Assembly (NCBI GenBank): GCA_965662775.1
Contig: CBFIIW010000021.1
Span: forward strand, 1-30,892
Direction of reading: 5' to 3'
DNA length: 30,892 nucleotides
Source of the DNA: UBA7985 sp002690455
GTDB taxonomy: Bacteria; Pseudomonadota; Alphaproteobacteria; UBA7985
Positions 16,427 to 24,922 of this stretch are shown one piece after another. The notes beneath the pieces are model-generated. The model saw only the letters and a list, made by a program, of their open reading frames with translations, did not search any database and was not told the DNA's origin. Within the stretch, counting starts at the first letter, position 1. Every line of letters begins with the position of its first letter. The position numbers and the translations under genes were made by a program.

Positions 16427-17074
16427 CTAGTCCAGCGTAAACAGTTGAGGGCCGCCTCGATCATTGACCGCACGATCGCTTTCCTCGGGGTTTTCGACCG
16501 GTGCGATGTCGGACCGGATCGGGTTGAGGGGGCGCCGTTCCTCGGTATCCTGACTCTGCGTCACCAGCCAGATAACTTCCCGGTTCGAAAGGCCCAGTGG
16601 GTCGCCAATCTCAAAACGAGCCGGGAGCAGAGGCTCGTCCGGGCCGATAGGCACCGCGAACAGATCCGCGCGCTCCGTGTTCCAGATGCGTCGACAGAAG
16701 GGTCCATTATAGGTCCAGCAGATACGATCATCGATAATCTGCCACGCGCCCGCAACGACAACGGTCGAATTCTGGTTCCAGCGGAAAACGTAGCCGTCAA
16801 AGGTATGATACTCCCATTGGGTTGTCCCGTCTGAGCGGTAATAGACCCAAGTGACACCGGGATAGAGCAGTTGCATCTGGTCCCGAGTCAGCGCTCCGCC
16901 TTGCAGCGCATAGTCCTGCCCCTCATAGGTCACGTACTCAGGCAGAGCGTAAAAGCCTTCGGCAATTGTCTGTTGCTGGCCGGTAGTCGCGTTGATGTTT
17001 TCGTCAACACCGTGCGCCGGCGTGGTAGCCATCGCCATAACCATGAGCAGCAGCAACCGCGCGGCTTCAGGCAT
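16427..17074 (-). CDS. Secreted protein of unknown function, paralogue of the downstream gene
   Basis: Protein of 215 residues from ATG 17074, with no family I recognise. The frame is open further upstream, but this ATG begins a clean signal peptide, 'MPEAARLLLLMVMAMATTPAHG', and GGAGG lies close before it (three-base spacing, short). The mature part shares the partner's core: 'GQDYALQGGALTRDQMQLL', 'TWVYYRSDGTTQWEYHTFDG', 'GAWQIIDDRICWTYNGPFC' and 'RRIWNTERADLFAV'. It then has an extra C-terminal tail of about 60 residues, rich in acidic residues and proline. Repeated WQI..D.ICW and IW.TER blocks suggest a small beta-rich, disulphide-containing domain. A role in the periplasm or cell surface is inferred only from the signal peptide. 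Confidence 0.78.
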   Translation of the reverse strand: MPEAARLLLLMVMAMATTPAHGVDENINATTGQQQTIAEGFYALPEYVTYEGQDYALQGGALTRDQMQLLYPGVTWVYYRSDGTTQWEYHTFDGYVFRWNQNSTVVVAGAWQIIDDRICWTYNGPFCRRIWNTERADLFAVPIGPDEPLLPARFEIGDPLGLSNREVIWLVTQSQDTEERRPLNPIRSDIAPVENPEESDRAVNDRGGPQLFTLD

Positions 17075-17425
17075 CAGCCTCCATTTTGGCAGCAAGCAGG
17101 TGCCAAAGGACAGATTGCTGCGGCGTAGGTTTTTCAGGCGCTGGAATGGCAAGGCTGGTAGCTTCCGTCCGTGGGGCTGATGGAGTCCTCTGACCACTGA
17201 GACCGATTGGGTCGTGTGGCAATTCTGTAAGTGGCGTGAAGGGGCCGTGAAGGTTTGTGGGGTCCACGTATCCTCTCTTTTTAGGGCAAGACCGCGACGA
17301 ATTCACCCCTCCAATTTTTCGCAATGTCGTGAGATTGAGCTTTTCCCGTGGGCGGGCTAGCTTCGCTGAAATCAAGGAAATCAAGCGCCTGGCCGACGCC
17401 GGGCATCTCGCAAGGAGTATGGTTC
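17075..17425. other. Divergent intergenic region between secreted-paralogue operon and M20 gene
   Basis: This 351-bp divergent region is bounded by two starts that each have a nearby ribosome site. It contains a promoter candidate for the M20 gene, listed separately. Reading frames running into it from either side (for example the long upstream extensions of both genes) lack family similarity and are treated as non-coding. Confidence 0.45.
17335..17363 (+). promoter_or_regulatory. Candidate sigma70-like promoter for the M20 amidohydrolase
   Basis: TTGAGC (17335-17340) and TAGCTT (17358-17363) are separated by exactly 17 bases, about 60 bases before the ATG at 17426. Spacing and distance are right and the box matches are fair. 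Found by eye. Confidence 0.4.
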
Positions 17426-18598
17426 ATGCCGCTGATCAACAGTCTCTCCGAGACCATCGATGACATTCGCGCCTGGCGCCACGACATCCACGCACACCCC
17501 GAACTTCAGTACGACGTGCACCGCACCGCCGGACTGGTCGCGGACAAGCTGCGTGAATTCGGGGTTGATGAAGTCGTCACTGGCATTGGCCGGACCGGTG
17601 TCGTCGGGGTGATCCGAGGCCAGAAAAGCGACAGTGGCAAGGTTATCGGCCTTCGCTCGGACATGGATGCGCTGCCGATCGAAGAAGCACGGGACCTGCC
17701 CTACAAATCTAAGACGCCGGGAAAGATGCATGCCTGCGGGCATGACGGTCACACGGCTATGCTACTCGGTGCAGCCCAACATCTGGCCAGCAACCGCAAC
17801 TTCGACGGTACCGTGGTGGTGATCTTCCAGCCTGCGGAAGAAGGCGGAGCCGGCGGCAAAGCTATGGTCGATGATGGCATGATGGAGCGCTTCGGCATTC
17901 AGGAAGTTTACGGCATGCACAACGTTCCTGGGCTGCCCGTTGGCAGCTTCGCCAGCAACGCAGGCCCGCTGATGGCAGCCGCCGATCACATCGAAATTCG
18001 GGTCGAGGGTAAGGGCGCTCACGCTGCCCTGCCCCACGACGGCGTTGATACCATCGTCGTTGCAACCGCCCTGGTTCAGGCGCTGCAGTCGATCGTCTCT
18101 CGCAACATTGATCCCATTGATCAGGCTGTGGTGTCGATCACCCAAATCCACGCAGGCGACGCCTTCAACGTCATCCCGCCGGCGGCTGAGTTAGCCGGTA
18201 CGGTCCGTACCTTCCTGCCGGAAACCCGGGACATGGTTGAACGACGAATAGCGGAAATATGCGCGGGCGTTGCAGCGGCTTATGGAGCAAGCATAACGCC
18301 GAGCTACCACCGCAATTATCCAGCCACGGTCAACCACCCACAGGAAACTGACTTCGCGCTCGACGTGGCCGCGGGAATCGTCGGTGAAAGCGCCGTCAAC
18401 CGCAACATGGATGCCATGATGGGGGGCGAGGACTTCTCCTTCATGCTGCTGGAGCGGCCGGGTAACTTCATCTTTGTTGGCAACGGAGATACCGCCGGGC
18501 TCCATCATCCCGAATATGACTTTAATGATGACGCCATTCCCTACGGCTGCTCCTATTGGATAAGCCTTGCCGAAACGGCAATGCCGCTGACAGCCTGA
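17426..18598 (+). CDS. M20-family amidohydrolase (hippurate hydrolase / N-acyl amino-acid deacylase type)
   Basis: Metal-dependent amidohydrolase of 390 residues in the M20D group, cleaving N-acyl or aminoacyl amide bonds in the cytoplasm. Motifs include 'WRHDIHAHPEL', 'GLRSDMDALPIEE', the metal/catalytic 'MHACGHDGHTAMLLGAA', 'FQPAEEGGAGGKAM' with the catalytic and metal-binding glutamates, 'YGMHNVPGLPVG' and 'GGEDFSFMLL' near the end. ATG 17426 is chosen because AAGGAG lies eight bases before it. A 26-codon upstream extension is not family-like. Substrate is unknown; hippurate, N-acetyl amino acids and indole-acetyl conjugates are all handled by relatives. pdeM follows after 43 bases. Confidence 0.93.
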   Translation: MPLINSLSETIDDIRAWRHDIHAHPELQYDVHRTAGLVADKLREFGVDEVVTGIGRTGVVGVIRGQKSDSGKVIGLRSDMDALPIEEARDLPYKSKTPGKMHACGHDGHTAMLLGAAQHLASNRNFDGTVVVIFQPAEEGGAGGKAMVDDGMMERFGIQEVYGMHNVPGLPVGSFASNAGPLMAAADHIEIRVEGKGAHAALPHDGVDTIVVATALVQALQSIVSRNIDPIDQAVVSITQIHAGDAFNVIPPAAELAGTVRTFLPETRDMVERRIAEICAGVAAAYGASITPSYHRNYPATVNHPQETDFALDVAAGIVGESAVNRNMDAMMGGEDFSFMLLERPGNFIFVGNGDTAGLHHPEYDFNDDAIPYGCSYWISLAETAMPLTA

Positions 18599-18641
18599 GC
18601 CTGAAACTGAGACAAAGCCCGAGACAGGAATTGAGGACCGG

Positions 18642-19382
18642 GTGACAAAACCGCAGACGGGCGCAGGCGCCTTGCACCCCTTTCGCTTTGGCGGCCGCAA
18701 CCTCGTGGCTCATGTCACCGGCGCGCTGCTTTGGCCCGGTGCACGGGCGCTGATCGTCAGCGACTTGCATCTGGAAAAGGGGGCGGCCTATGCCCGCAAT
18801 GGTACCTTCCTGCCACCCTATGACAGTCTGGAGACACTCGACCGGCTGGAAGAGCTGATCGGCCAAATGCGGCCCGAGGTTATGATTTCACTGGGGGACT
18901 CTTTCCATGATCCCCACGTTATGGCGGTGCTGGAGCAGTCGCTGCTGAGCCGGATTCAGGCCCTAACACAGTCAGTAAAGCGGTTCGTCTGGGTCACAGG
19001 CAACCACGACCCAGACATTCGGGCGGTATTGGGCGGTGAGGTGCGGCAGGATCTCGTGCTGCAGGGCTTGCACTTTCGTCACGAAGCCTCACCCCTGTTC
19101 GCAAAGTTAGGCGAAGTCTCCGGGCACTGGCACCCTAAGGCCAGCATCGCCTCCGGTACGAGGCGGGTGATTACCCGGTCGTGCTTCATCCATGACCACC
19201 GTCGTCTTATCCTACCAGCCTTTGGCACCTATACCGGCGGGTTAAACGTCAGGCATCCGTCGATTATGCGTCTGTTCGAGACAAAATCTCCCAACCCGGG
19301 GACTGGTCTTACCAAATGTACAGCCTATCTCTTGGGCAAGAAACAGATTGCATCAGTACGGGGGCTGGATCTCCTGATCTGA
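18642..19382 (+). CDS. pdeM: PdeM-type calcineurin-like phosphoesterase (ligase-associated DNA damage response)
   Basis: Metallophosphoesterase of 246 residues. Dimetal-site motifs run in order: 'SDLHLEKG', 'SLGDSFHD', 'VTGNHDPD' and 'GHWHPKASI'. The C-terminal 'PAFGTYTGGLNVRHPSI' is characteristic of the PdeM group, which usually sits with an ATP-dependent DNA ligase, an Lhr-type helicase and an exonuclease. None of those partners is adjacent here; the next gene is a photolyase, so DNA repair remains the common theme. The start is GTG 18642, with GAGG five bases upstream. The last 30 residues ('ETKSPNPGTGLTKC...') are less family-like and overlap the longest possible photolyase frame. Confidence 0.85.
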   Translation: MTKPQTGAGALHPFRFGGRNLVAHVTGALLWPGARALIVSDLHLEKGAAYARNGTFLPPYDSLETLDRLEELIGQMRPEVMISLGDSFHDPHVMAVLEQSLLSRIQALTQSVKRFVWVTGNHDPDIRAVLGGEVRQDLVLQGLHFRHEASPLFAKLGEVSGHWHPKASIASGTRRVITRSCFIHDHRRLILPAFGTYTGGLNVRHPSIMRLFETKSPNPGTGLTKCTAYLLGKKQIASVRGLDLLI

Positions 19383-19417
19383 GTGGTCTGCCCGAACAAA
19401 AAGGCCGCAAACTCACC

Positions 19418-20995
19418 GTGAACGAAGACGAAAATCTTCGCCGCAAGTCCCTGAGACAGACTCGGGTTGATGGCGATTCCACGCTAACAGAAATCCGCCC
19501 CACGTTGGTTTGGTTTCGCCATGATTTGCGGCTGGGCGATAACCCGGCGCTTTGGGCCGCGGTCAACCGCGGGTCGCCCGTAGTATGCCTTTATCTTCTC
19601 GACGATGAAACACCCGGCGACTGGGCCCATGGCCGCGCATCACGCTGGTGGCTGCACCATGGCCTCCGGGCGCTGGCCGATGACTTGGATCGCTGTCACG
19701 CCCTACCCCTGATCCTGCGCCGGGGGCGCGGAGAGCAGGTCATCGCCGAACTGGCAGAAGAAATCGATGCCGGTGCAGTGTTTTGGAACCGCTCTTATGC
19801 CCCTTTTGACCGGGAGCCAGACAGCCGCTTGAAAACCCGTCTGCGGGAACAAGGACGGGATGCGCGCTCGTTCAACGGCAACCTGCTGAGTGAGCCTGCG
19901 CACCTGCGCAACAAGTCGGGCGGCGAGTTCAAGGTCTTTACGCCCTACTATCGCACCCTGAGCGCGCAGGACGTGGCCGAGCCCCTGCCCGCGCCGAGCA
20001 CGGGTGACTTGCTTGCCCCCCCGGCTTCGCTGAGCGCGCACCTCAATAGCCTGTCTTTGAACCAGCTCGGCCTGCTACCAACCGCGCCAGACTGGTCAGC
20101 CGGACTGCAGGCCCATTGGACACCGGGTGAGGCCGGCGCCGTTGCTCGATTCACAGCCTTCGCCGAAACCGCCATGGCGGACTATGAAGAAGGACGAAAC
20201 CGCCCCGATCGCGATGCCTGTTCCCGACTCAGCCCATTTCTGAAGTTTGGCCACATCTCGCCGAGACAGGTCTGGCATTGGACGCTTGCGCGCCTCGGCG
20301 ACGACATTGCGCTTCGGGAACCGGGCTGGGCATTCCTCCGCGAAATTGGCTGGCGAGAGTTCTCATATTATCTGCTCTATCAATTCCCCACGCTGTTGAA
20401 CCGCAACTGGCGCCCCTCCTTCGACGGTTTTCCCTGGCGGGATGACCCGGCGGGCTACTTGGCCTGGTCGCAGGGCCAGACTGGTTATCCCATGGTCGAC
20501 GCAGGCATGCGAGAGCTTTGGCAGACCGGCTGGATGCACAACCGTCTGCGTATGATCACCGGATCGTTTCTGGTTAAGCACCTGCTGATTTCATGGCAGC
20601 AGGGCGAACGCTGGTTCTGGGACACGCTCGTTGATGCTGACATTGCCAGCAATGCCGCGTCCTGGCAGTGGGTGTCGGGTTGCGGTGCTGATGCTGCGCC
20701 CTACTTCCGGATCTTCAATCCGATTTCACAGGGCAGCAAGTTCGACCCCGAAGGCAGCTACACCCGCCGCTATGTCCCGGAAATCGCCGCGCTTGACACC
20801 CGGCAGCTGTTTTCGCCTTGGGAGGCTGAACCTCTGACCCAGAAAGCCGCCGGTATTGTGCCGGGGGAGACCTATCCTAGGCCGATCGTTGACCACGCTC
20901 AGGCCCGCGCTCGTGCACTGGCGGCCTTTGCCAGTATCAAGAGCAGTCCGGAAAAATCGAACTCAACCACTGACCAAAAGGCCCAAGCCGCATGA
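19418..20995 (+). CDS. phrA: Deoxyribodipyrimidine photolyase (class I, FAD-dependent)
   Basis: DNA photolyase of about 525 residues, splitting cyclobutane pyrimidine dimers with blue light and reduced FAD. The antenna domain begins 'PTLVWFRHDLRLGDNPAL'. The FAD domain has 'LSPFLKFGHISPRQVW', 'FLREIGWREFSYYLLY', 'YPMVDAGMRELWQTGWMHNRLRM', 'SFLVKHLLISWQQGERWFW' and 'NAASWQWVSGCGADAAPYFRIFNP', all typical class I blocks. The start is uncertain: ATG 19316 overlaps pdeM by 67 bases and adds 34 unusual residues, while GTG 19418 lacks a clear ribosome site but avoids the overlap. Even from 19418 there is an extra lead of about 25 residues. Its stop overlaps the next start in ATGA. The symbol is by analogy with the Rhodobacter gene. 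Confidence 0.93.
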   Translation: MNEDENLRRKSLRQTRVDGDSTLTEIRPTLVWFRHDLRLGDNPALWAAVNRGSPVVCLYLLDDETPGDWAHGRASRWWLHHGLRALADDLDRCHALPLILRRGRGEQVIAELAEEIDAGAVFWNRSYAPFDREPDSRLKTRLREQGRDARSFNGNLLSEPAHLRNKSGGEFKVFTPYYRTLSAQDVAEPLPAPSTGDLLAPPASLSAHLNSLSLNQLGLLPTAPDWSAGLQAHWTPGEAGAVARFTAFAETAMADYEEGRNRPDRDACSRLSPFLKFGHISPRQVWHWTLARLGDDIALREPGWAFLREIGWREFSYYLLYQFPTLLNRNWRPSFDGFPWRDDPAGYLAWSQGQTGYPMVDAGMRELWQTGWMHNRLRMITGSFLVKHLLISWQQGERWFWDTLVDADIASNAASWQWVSGCGADAAPYFRIFNPISQGSKFDPEGSYTRRYVPEIAALDTRQLFSPWEAEPLTQKAAGIVPGETYPRPIVDHAQARARALAAFASIKSSPEKSNSTTDQKAQAA

Positions 20996-22377
20996 GAAAT
21001 AAAGTCGCGATCGTCGGTTCGGGCATTTCCGGCCTGTCAGCTGCCTATGCCCTTCGGGAGACCGCGGATGTAACACTGTTCGAAGCGGACAATCGGCTCG
21101 GCGGGCATAGCAACACCGTTGACGTAGACCTGGGCGACTGGTCGGGGCCAGTGGATACCGGCTTCATTGTATTCAACCATGTGAACTATCCTAATCTTGT
21201 CCGCCTGTTTGACGAACTCGGGGTGAAAACCAAGCTCTCGGACATGCACTTCTCCGTTTCTATTGCGGACGGAAAGCGGGAGTTCACGGGCCGCAATCTG
21301 CTCTCCGGCGCTGGTAATTGGCTGCGTCCTAGGCACTGGAAAATGGTTCGGCAGGCGCTGCGCTTTGTCGACGTCGGAAACAAAATGTATGGCGACAGGG
21401 TCGACCCGACACTGACGGTGGGTGACTTCCTCGACGCGCACGATCTGAATTCACCTTTTGCTGAAGACTTCCTGCTGCCCTCCTCCGCCGCGATCTGGTC
21501 GTCGAGCACCAACGGCTTCCGAGACTTCCCGCTCGCCTCGTTCCTACGGTTCTTTAAGAACCACGGCTTGATGCAGAACGGCCTGACAGTGCAGTGGTAC
21601 ACGGTCGACGGCGGCTCGCGCGAATACGTCAATCGCATTGTGCAGGCGCTTGGCCCAGGACGCGTGCGCCCGGGCTCGCCGGTAGTTGAAATCGAACGCG
21701 GTCCGCATTCGGTGCGACTGAAGACGGCCGAGGGCTTCGAAGACCTGTTCGACGATGTAATTCTTGCCTGTCACAGCGATCAGGCGTTGAAAATTCTGGG
21801 TGCTGAAGCCAGCACCGAGGAGCGCAGTGTCCTAAGTCACCTAAAATATCAGAAAAACCACGCAGTCTTGCATACCGATGCAAGCCTAATGCCGCGTGAT
21901 CGGTCACTGTGGGGCGCCTGGAACTACCTGAGCCGCGACTATGGTAGCACGGGCAGTCCCGTTGCCGTCACCTATCATATGAACGATCTGCAGGGTCTCG
22001 ACAGCCCACGCCCGGTGTTTGTCACTCTCAACCCCTACCAAGAACCTGCACCAGAGACAGTGATCGAGCGCTTTGCCTACGACCATCCTCTGTTCGATCA
22101 AGCGGCGCTGGACGCTCAGTCGCGGCTGGCAGCGCTCCAGGGGACGCACCGGACCTGGTTTGCCGGTGCTTACGCCGGTTATGGTTTTCACGAAGATGGC
22201 TGCCAGGCCGGGCTTAGCGTGGCCTCGGCCCTCGGTGGAGGGGTCAGTTGGACGCGGGATATTGTACCCATGAGCGCGGCTGTGCGTTGTATCGACACCG
22301 CAAGGGCTGTGCAGCTGCAATTCGAGCGCACCGCACCGCTGGCCGCCCTCGAAGGCCAGCGCAGCGCGGCCGAGTAG
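20992..22377 (+). CDS. FAD-dependent amine-oxidase-like protein (photolyase/Cfa cluster type)
   Basis: Flavoprotein of 461 residues with the Rossmann FAD motif 'VAIVGSGISGLSAAYAL' near residues 5-21, 'LFEADNRLGGHSNTVD' for ribose binding, and 'VDTGFIVFNHVNYPNLVRLFDELG' typical of the amine-oxidase/phytoene-desaturase-like group found beside Cfa genes. The C-terminal FAD segment reads 'TWFAGAYAGYGFHEDGCQAGLSVASAL'. In Rhodobacter sphaeroides, relatives belong to the singlet-oxygen-induced set linked to fatty-acid methylation and furan fatty acids; an equivalent role here is inferred from gene order. It overlaps the photolyase stop by four bases and precedes the DUF1365 gene by five, so all three are one translational unit. 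Confidence 0.88.
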   Translation: MRNKVAIVGSGISGLSAAYALRETADVTLFEADNRLGGHSNTVDVDLGDWSGPVDTGFIVFNHVNYPNLVRLFDELGVKTKLSDMHFSVSIADGKREFTGRNLLSGAGNWLRPRHWKMVRQALRFVDVGNKMYGDRVDPTLTVGDFLDAHDLNSPFAEDFLLPSSAAIWSSSTNGFRDFPLASFLRFFKNHGLMQNGLTVQWYTVDGGSREYVNRIVQALGPGRVRPGSPVVEIERGPHSVRLKTAEGFEDLFDDVILACHSDQALKILGAEASTEERSVLSHLKYQKNHAVLHTDASLMPRDRSLWGAWNYLSRDYGSTGSPVAVTYHMNDLQGLDSPRPVFVTLNPYQEPAPETVIERFAYDHPLFDQAALDAQSRLAALQGTHRTWFAGAYAGYGFHEDGCQAGLSVASALGGGVSWTRDIVPMSAAVRCIDTARAVQLQFERTAPLAALEGQRSAAE

Positions 22378-22382
22378 CCCTC

Positions 22383-23270
22383 GTGACCGCCGCTCTTCCA
22401 ACGCCGGGTCATGTCCGTCCACCCCAGAGGACGAACCGTTGGCGCTCGGCACTGTACTGGGGTCGGGTCATGCACCAGCGGCTCAACCCCCAGAAGCATC
22501 GCTTCCGCTACCGTGTGTTTTCTATGCTGTTCGACCTCGAAGAGCTGCCCCACCTTGACAGGCACCTGCCGCTGTTCGGGTACAACCGTTTCTCGCTGTT
22601 CAGCTTCAACGACCGCGACCATGGACCCTGCGACGGGTCCCCCCTTCGCCCGTGGGTTGATGCACAGCTGGCGCAAGCGGGCATCGATCTGGAAGGTGGG
22701 CGGGTGCAGGTGCTGTGCATGCCACGCGTGCTGGGGCATACATTTAACCCGATTAGCGTTTGGTTTTGTTACGCCGCTTCGGGGGAACTGGCGGCCGTAC
22801 TCTATGAGGTGCACAACACCTTCGGCGATCGGCATACGTATCTGGTACCGGTATCCGCCGCTGAAACCACCCAACGGGTGCTCCACCATGATGCTGCCAA
22901 GAAACTCTACGTCAGCCCTTTCATGCCTGTCAGCGGGGGCTATTCCTTTCGCCTTGAACCAGCCTGTGAAGAGTACTCGCTGTTGATCCGCTATCAGGCC
23001 GAGGAAGGTGATCGGCTGATCGCCACTCACCACGCCCAGCGCAGCGACCTACGGGCTGGCACACTTGTGCAGGCATTCTTCCGTGCACCGATGGTGCCAC
23101 TCAAGGTGGTGCTTGGAATCCATTGGGAAGCCCTGCACCTTTTTACCCGCAAGCAGGCAACGTTCTTTCACCGCCCTTCGCCGCCAGAAACGCTCGTGAG
23201 CTTGGGGCATTCATCAACGGGATCACGGGCCTCATCATCGCCTCACCAATTGAATGGGCGCCCGGACTGA
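22383..23270 (+). CDS. DUF1365 family protein
   Basis: Protein of about 295 residues matching DUF1365: 'LYWGRVMHQRLNPQKHRFRYRVFSMLFDLEEL', 'RVLGHTFNPISVWFCY', 'YEVHNTFGDRHTYL', 'KKLYVSPFMPVSGGYSFRL' and 'IHWEALHLFTRK' are the recurring blocks. The biochemical role is not established. The family nearly always lies between an FAD amine oxidase and a Cfa-type methyltransferase, as here, and is associated with unusual membrane fatty acids. The start is GTG 22383, five bases after the upstream stop, probably relying on coupling because no strong ribosome site is visible. The last 30 residues are Ser/Pro-rich and unlikely to be folded. Confidence 0.9.
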   Translation: MTAALPTPGHVRPPQRTNRWRSALYWGRVMHQRLNPQKHRFRYRVFSMLFDLEELPHLDRHLPLFGYNRFSLFSFNDRDHGPCDGSPLRPWVDAQLAQAGIDLEGGRVQVLCMPRVLGHTFNPISVWFCYAASGELAAVLYEVHNTFGDRHTYLVPVSAAETTQRVLHHDAAKKLYVSPFMPVSGGYSFRLEPACEEYSLLIRYQAEEGDRLIATHHAQRSDLRAGTLVQAFFRAPMVPLKVVLGIHWEALHLFTRKQATFFHRPSPPETLVSLGHSSTGSRASSSPHQLNGRPD

Positions 23271-23292
23271 AAGCAGCCGGAAATGAGCCTCT

Positions 23293-23425
23293 GCGGCAAT
23301 TTTGTCCCGGCTGGTGCCGCCTTATCATCGCAGGTTGGTTGCCAAGGCCCGAATTATGATTTTTAATAAGGTGTGTGTTATGCGGCCCCGCTTTCGGGCT
23401 GCTGGATTGTGCCGTCAGCGACGGC
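23293..23425 (+). promoter_or_regulatory. cfa upstream region: hairpins and candidate promoter
   Basis: GCGGCA (23293-23298) can pair with TGCCGC (23315-23320). TTGCCA at 23339-23344 lies 17 bases before TTTAAT at 23362-23367, a fair sigma70-like promoter. A 15-base hairpin GCCGTC-AGC-GACGGC follows at 23411-23425, in the leader about 28 bases before the cfa start. So cfa can probably be transcribed separately from the photolyase operon. Confidence 0.4.
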
Positions 23426-23453
23426 TTGAAGTGTCGATGGGGAGACTTCAGCG

Positions 23454-24668
23454 ATGATAGGCAACGTCATTAGTCAGGCCTTCGCACGGCCTGCACTCAA
23501 TCGTCTGTTCGGCTCGATGGAAGGCCGGGTGCTGTATGGCCACCTGCGCGTGATCCTGCCCGATGGTAGCTCGCACGAGGTCAAGGGTTCCAAACCGGGT
23601 TCGGATGCTACGCTGACCTTGACGTCCTGGAGTGCCATCCCTCGGATCGCGGGGGGCGGAGAACTCGGCGTCGCCGAAGTCTACATGGACGGTTTGATTG
23701 AAACCCCTGATCTCAAGTCGGTGCTCGACTGGGCGCTGAGCAACTCCGAATGGTTTGCCGATAACATGCGAACTTACGGCTGGTCAGGTGTGATCTCGCG
23801 TCTGCACCACCGGTTTCGGCGGAATTCCAAATCTGGATCTCGGCGCAACATTGCCGACCACTATGATCTGGGCAACGCCTTCTATGCCGAATGGCTCGAT
23901 CCATCCATGACCTACTCTTCAGCTGTGTTTGAAGGCCGGAACAGTAACGACCTGATTGCCGCGCAACAGGAAAAATACAAGCGCATTGCCGAAACTGCGA
24001 ATATGCAACCCGGTGAGCAGGTACTGGAGATCGGCTGTGGTTGGGGTGGTTTTGCCGAGTATGCGGTCAAAAACGTCGGCGTGAACATGACCTGCATCAC
24101 CATCAGCAAAGAACAGTACGATTACGCTGCCGAGCGATTCCAGCGCGAAGGTATCAACGATAAGATCGAGTTGCGCCTCCAGGACTACCGCGATACCGAA
24201 GCCGGTCGCTATGACCGGGTGGCGTCCATCGAGATGATCGAGGCGGTAGGCGAGCACTACTGGGACACCTACTTCAGACAGATCGCCAAGGTTCTCAAAC
24301 CCGGTGGCGCAGCAGCAATTCAAGCCATCACTATCCCGGATGACATTTTCCCGGATTATCTGACTAAGATCGATTTCATCAGCCGCTATATCTTCCCTGG
24401 CGGGCGTTTGCTGAGCCCTGGCAAGATGAGAGAATGCACGGAGCGCGCGGGGATGGTCTACGAGCCTACGGGTGAGTACGCGAGCAGCTACGCGAAGACA
24501 CTGCTGCAATGGAACGACAAGTTCCAGGCGGCCTGGTCCAAAATTAAGGGCATGGGCTTTGACGATCGGTTTAAGCGCATGTGGGAATACTATCTGATCA
24601 GTTGCTCGGTCGGTTTTGACTTTGAACAGATCGGGGTTTCCCAGATCCGACTGCAAAAGCCCGCCTGA
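23454..24668 (+). CDS. Cyclopropane-fatty-acid synthase family SAM-dependent methyltransferase
   Basis: Protein of 404 residues in the Cfa/mycolic-acid cyclopropane synthase family, which transfers a methyl group from S-adenosylmethionine to the double bond of phospholipid acyl chains. The SAM site 'VLEIGCGWGGFAEYA' lies near residues 190-205. The acyl-site approach 'RRNIADHYDLGNAFYAEWLDPSMTYSSAVF' is near 135-165, the glutamate block 'SIEMIEAVGEHYW' near 258-270, and 'YIFPGGRLLSP' near 310-320. It may make cyclopropane acyl chains, or act like the Rhodobacter methylase that forms methylated trans-unsaturated chains on the way to furan fatty acids; sequence reading alone does not separate these. 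A 183-bp gap with its own promoter candidate precedes it. Confidence 0.9.
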   Translation: MIGNVISQAFARPALNRLFGSMEGRVLYGHLRVILPDGSSHEVKGSKPGSDATLTLTSWSAIPRIAGGGELGVAEVYMDGLIETPDLKSVLDWALSNSEWFADNMRTYGWSGVISRLHHRFRRNSKSGSRRNIADHYDLGNAFYAEWLDPSMTYSSAVFEGRNSNDLIAAQQEKYKRIAETANMQPGEQVLEIGCGWGGFAEYAVKNVGVNMTCITISKEQYDYAAERFQREGINDKIELRLQDYRDTEAGRYDRVASIEMIEAVGEHYWDTYFRQIAKVLKPGGAAAIQAITIPDDIFPDYLTKIDFISRYIFPGGRLLSPGKMRECTERAGMVYEPTGEYASSYAKTLLQWNDKFQAAWSKIKGMGFDDRFKRMWEYYLISCSVGFDFEQIGVSQIRLQKPA

Positions 24669-24922
24669 ACAAACCGAGGTGCCGAAGTGCCGAAGTGCCA
24701 GCGGCCTCGTTCAAAAAGCCTTACTGGGCTATGGCCGGTCAAAGACCTTAGAGGTCGATGAGATGCTGATAGACCTGCCGAGCCCACACCATTGACCAAC
24801 CGCATCGGGCGAATAGGGCGCGCCAGCCTTGTATTTGCTTGGGGGCCGCCTTGCGGTTTCACAGTTCATGGCCGACGGTTTATCGGTTTTACCCGCGGGC
24901 GTTTGGCCCTAGTGTCGCAACC
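24669..24922. other. Gap between cfa and pyrB with short tandem repeat and weak hairpin
   Basis: This 254-bp spacer starts with a short tandem repeat of GTGCCGAA/GTGCCGAA around 24680-24697. Around it CGAGG and CCTCG can pair, followed by TTCAAAAAG, a weak terminator candidate for cfa. No gene is supported. The pyrB promoter should lie in the second half. Confidence 0.35.

Noticed and set aside
22188..23033. Minus-strand frame of 281 codons over the FAD oxidase/DUF1365 junction
   Set aside because: It spans two tightly coupled genes on the opposite strand and shows no motif.
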